Source of the DNA: Haloechinothrix halophila YIM 93223
GTDB lineage: Bacteria > Actinomycetota > Actinomycetes > Mycobacteriales > Pseudonocardiaceae
Length of the DNA: 64,000 nucleotides
Reading direction: 5' to 3'
Assembly: GCF_000504245.1 (NCBI RefSeq)
Contig: NZ_KI632509.1
Coordinates: forward strand, 3,267,751-3,331,750
Of the stretch, positions 63,967-64,000 are shown piece after piece; the first letter of the stretch is position 1, and each line of letters opens with the position of its first letter. The position numbers and the translations under genes are program-made. The notes under the pieces are model-generated. The model had not been told where the DNA came from. It was given only the letters and a program-made list of their open reading frames with translations, and did not search any database.

Positions 63967-64000
63967 ATGCCGTCACGGGCGCGCGTGGTCCTGTTCGTGC
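63967..64000 (+). CDS. Possible start of a further gene (cut by window edge)
   Basis: An ATG at 63967 opens a frame MPSRARVVLFV that continues past the end of the window. It is divergent from the universal stress protein gene. Eleven codons are too few to assign anything. Confidence 0.25.
   Translation, partial: MPSRARVVLFV

Overview
The window is high-GC actinobacterial DNA, most likely from a Pseudonocardiaceae-type genus (Amycolatopsis / Saccharomonospora / Prauserella relatives). The basis is gene content and order: mycothiol ligase mshC, FAS-II fabG-inhA-hemH, MoxR/DUF58/VWA, an NlpC/P60 endopeptidase, ergothioneine egtD, garA-ftsR-gcvP, an F420-type LLM oxidoreductase, an MpaB-like oxygenase and a zinc-independent ribosomal-protein island. 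GTG starts are frequent and no tRNA, rRNA, IS element, prophage or CRISPR array was seen. The genus is inference.

Layout. 1-9.2 kb: the 5' end of metH, a divergent PAC2 protein, mshC, a TetR/P450 pair around a perfect palindrome, a subtilase with a small I9-like partner, a secreted trypsin-like protease, an unknown protein and a methyltransferase flanked by inverted arrays of a 21-bp repeat. 9.2-21.2 kb: a block resembling mycobacterial hemH-inhA-fabG / VWA-DUF58-moxR / ripA / acn, with trmL and a mobA-like gene interspersed. 21.2-30 kb: an accessory stretch between acnA and its probable repressor gene acnR. It holds a TSUP permease, two tandem L,D-transpeptidase plus secreted-protein pairs, egtD, LysR and an amino-acid dehydrogenase. 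30-37.3 kb: acnR, two CNNM/CBS transporters overlapping an unknown gene, a membrane protein with a repeated short motif, and an MFS permease. 37.2-37.8 kb: a Doc toxin with a small antitoxin.

37.9-44.8 kb: gcvP under a tandem glycine riboswitch, then MerR, bifunctional nuclease, ftsR, garA and a CDP-alcohol phosphatidyltransferase, matching the mycobacterial neighbourhood of gcvB and garA. 44.9-47.1 kb: a hydrolase, the third 21-bp repeat array and a siroheme synthase. 47.4-49.8 kb: zinc-independent S18, S14, L33 and L28, divergent from a COG0523/MRF-like gene and a short L32 gene, with a Zur-like site between. 49.8-54.9 kb: an alkyltransferase, LLM oxidoreductase, MpaB-like protein and TetR around a 45-bp palindrome, an 89-bp inverted-repeat element and a Baeyer-Villiger-type monooxygenase. 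55-61.5 kb: gltB-gltD behind a hairpin-rich leader. 61.8-64 kb: a PhaC-like hydrolase overlapping a two-domain universal stress protein tail to tail.

Most noteworthy: (i) two paralogous L,D-transpeptidase/secreted-protein pairs whose secreted partners both end exactly in TTGLPVTG with no membrane anchor; (ii) two AcnR-like operators, one at acnA and one at acnR; (iii) a GarA in which the first Thr of the TT phospho-motif is Arg; (iv) a leaderless subtilase next to a free I9-like protein; (v) a dispersed 21-bp repeat family; (vi) a structured gltB leader.
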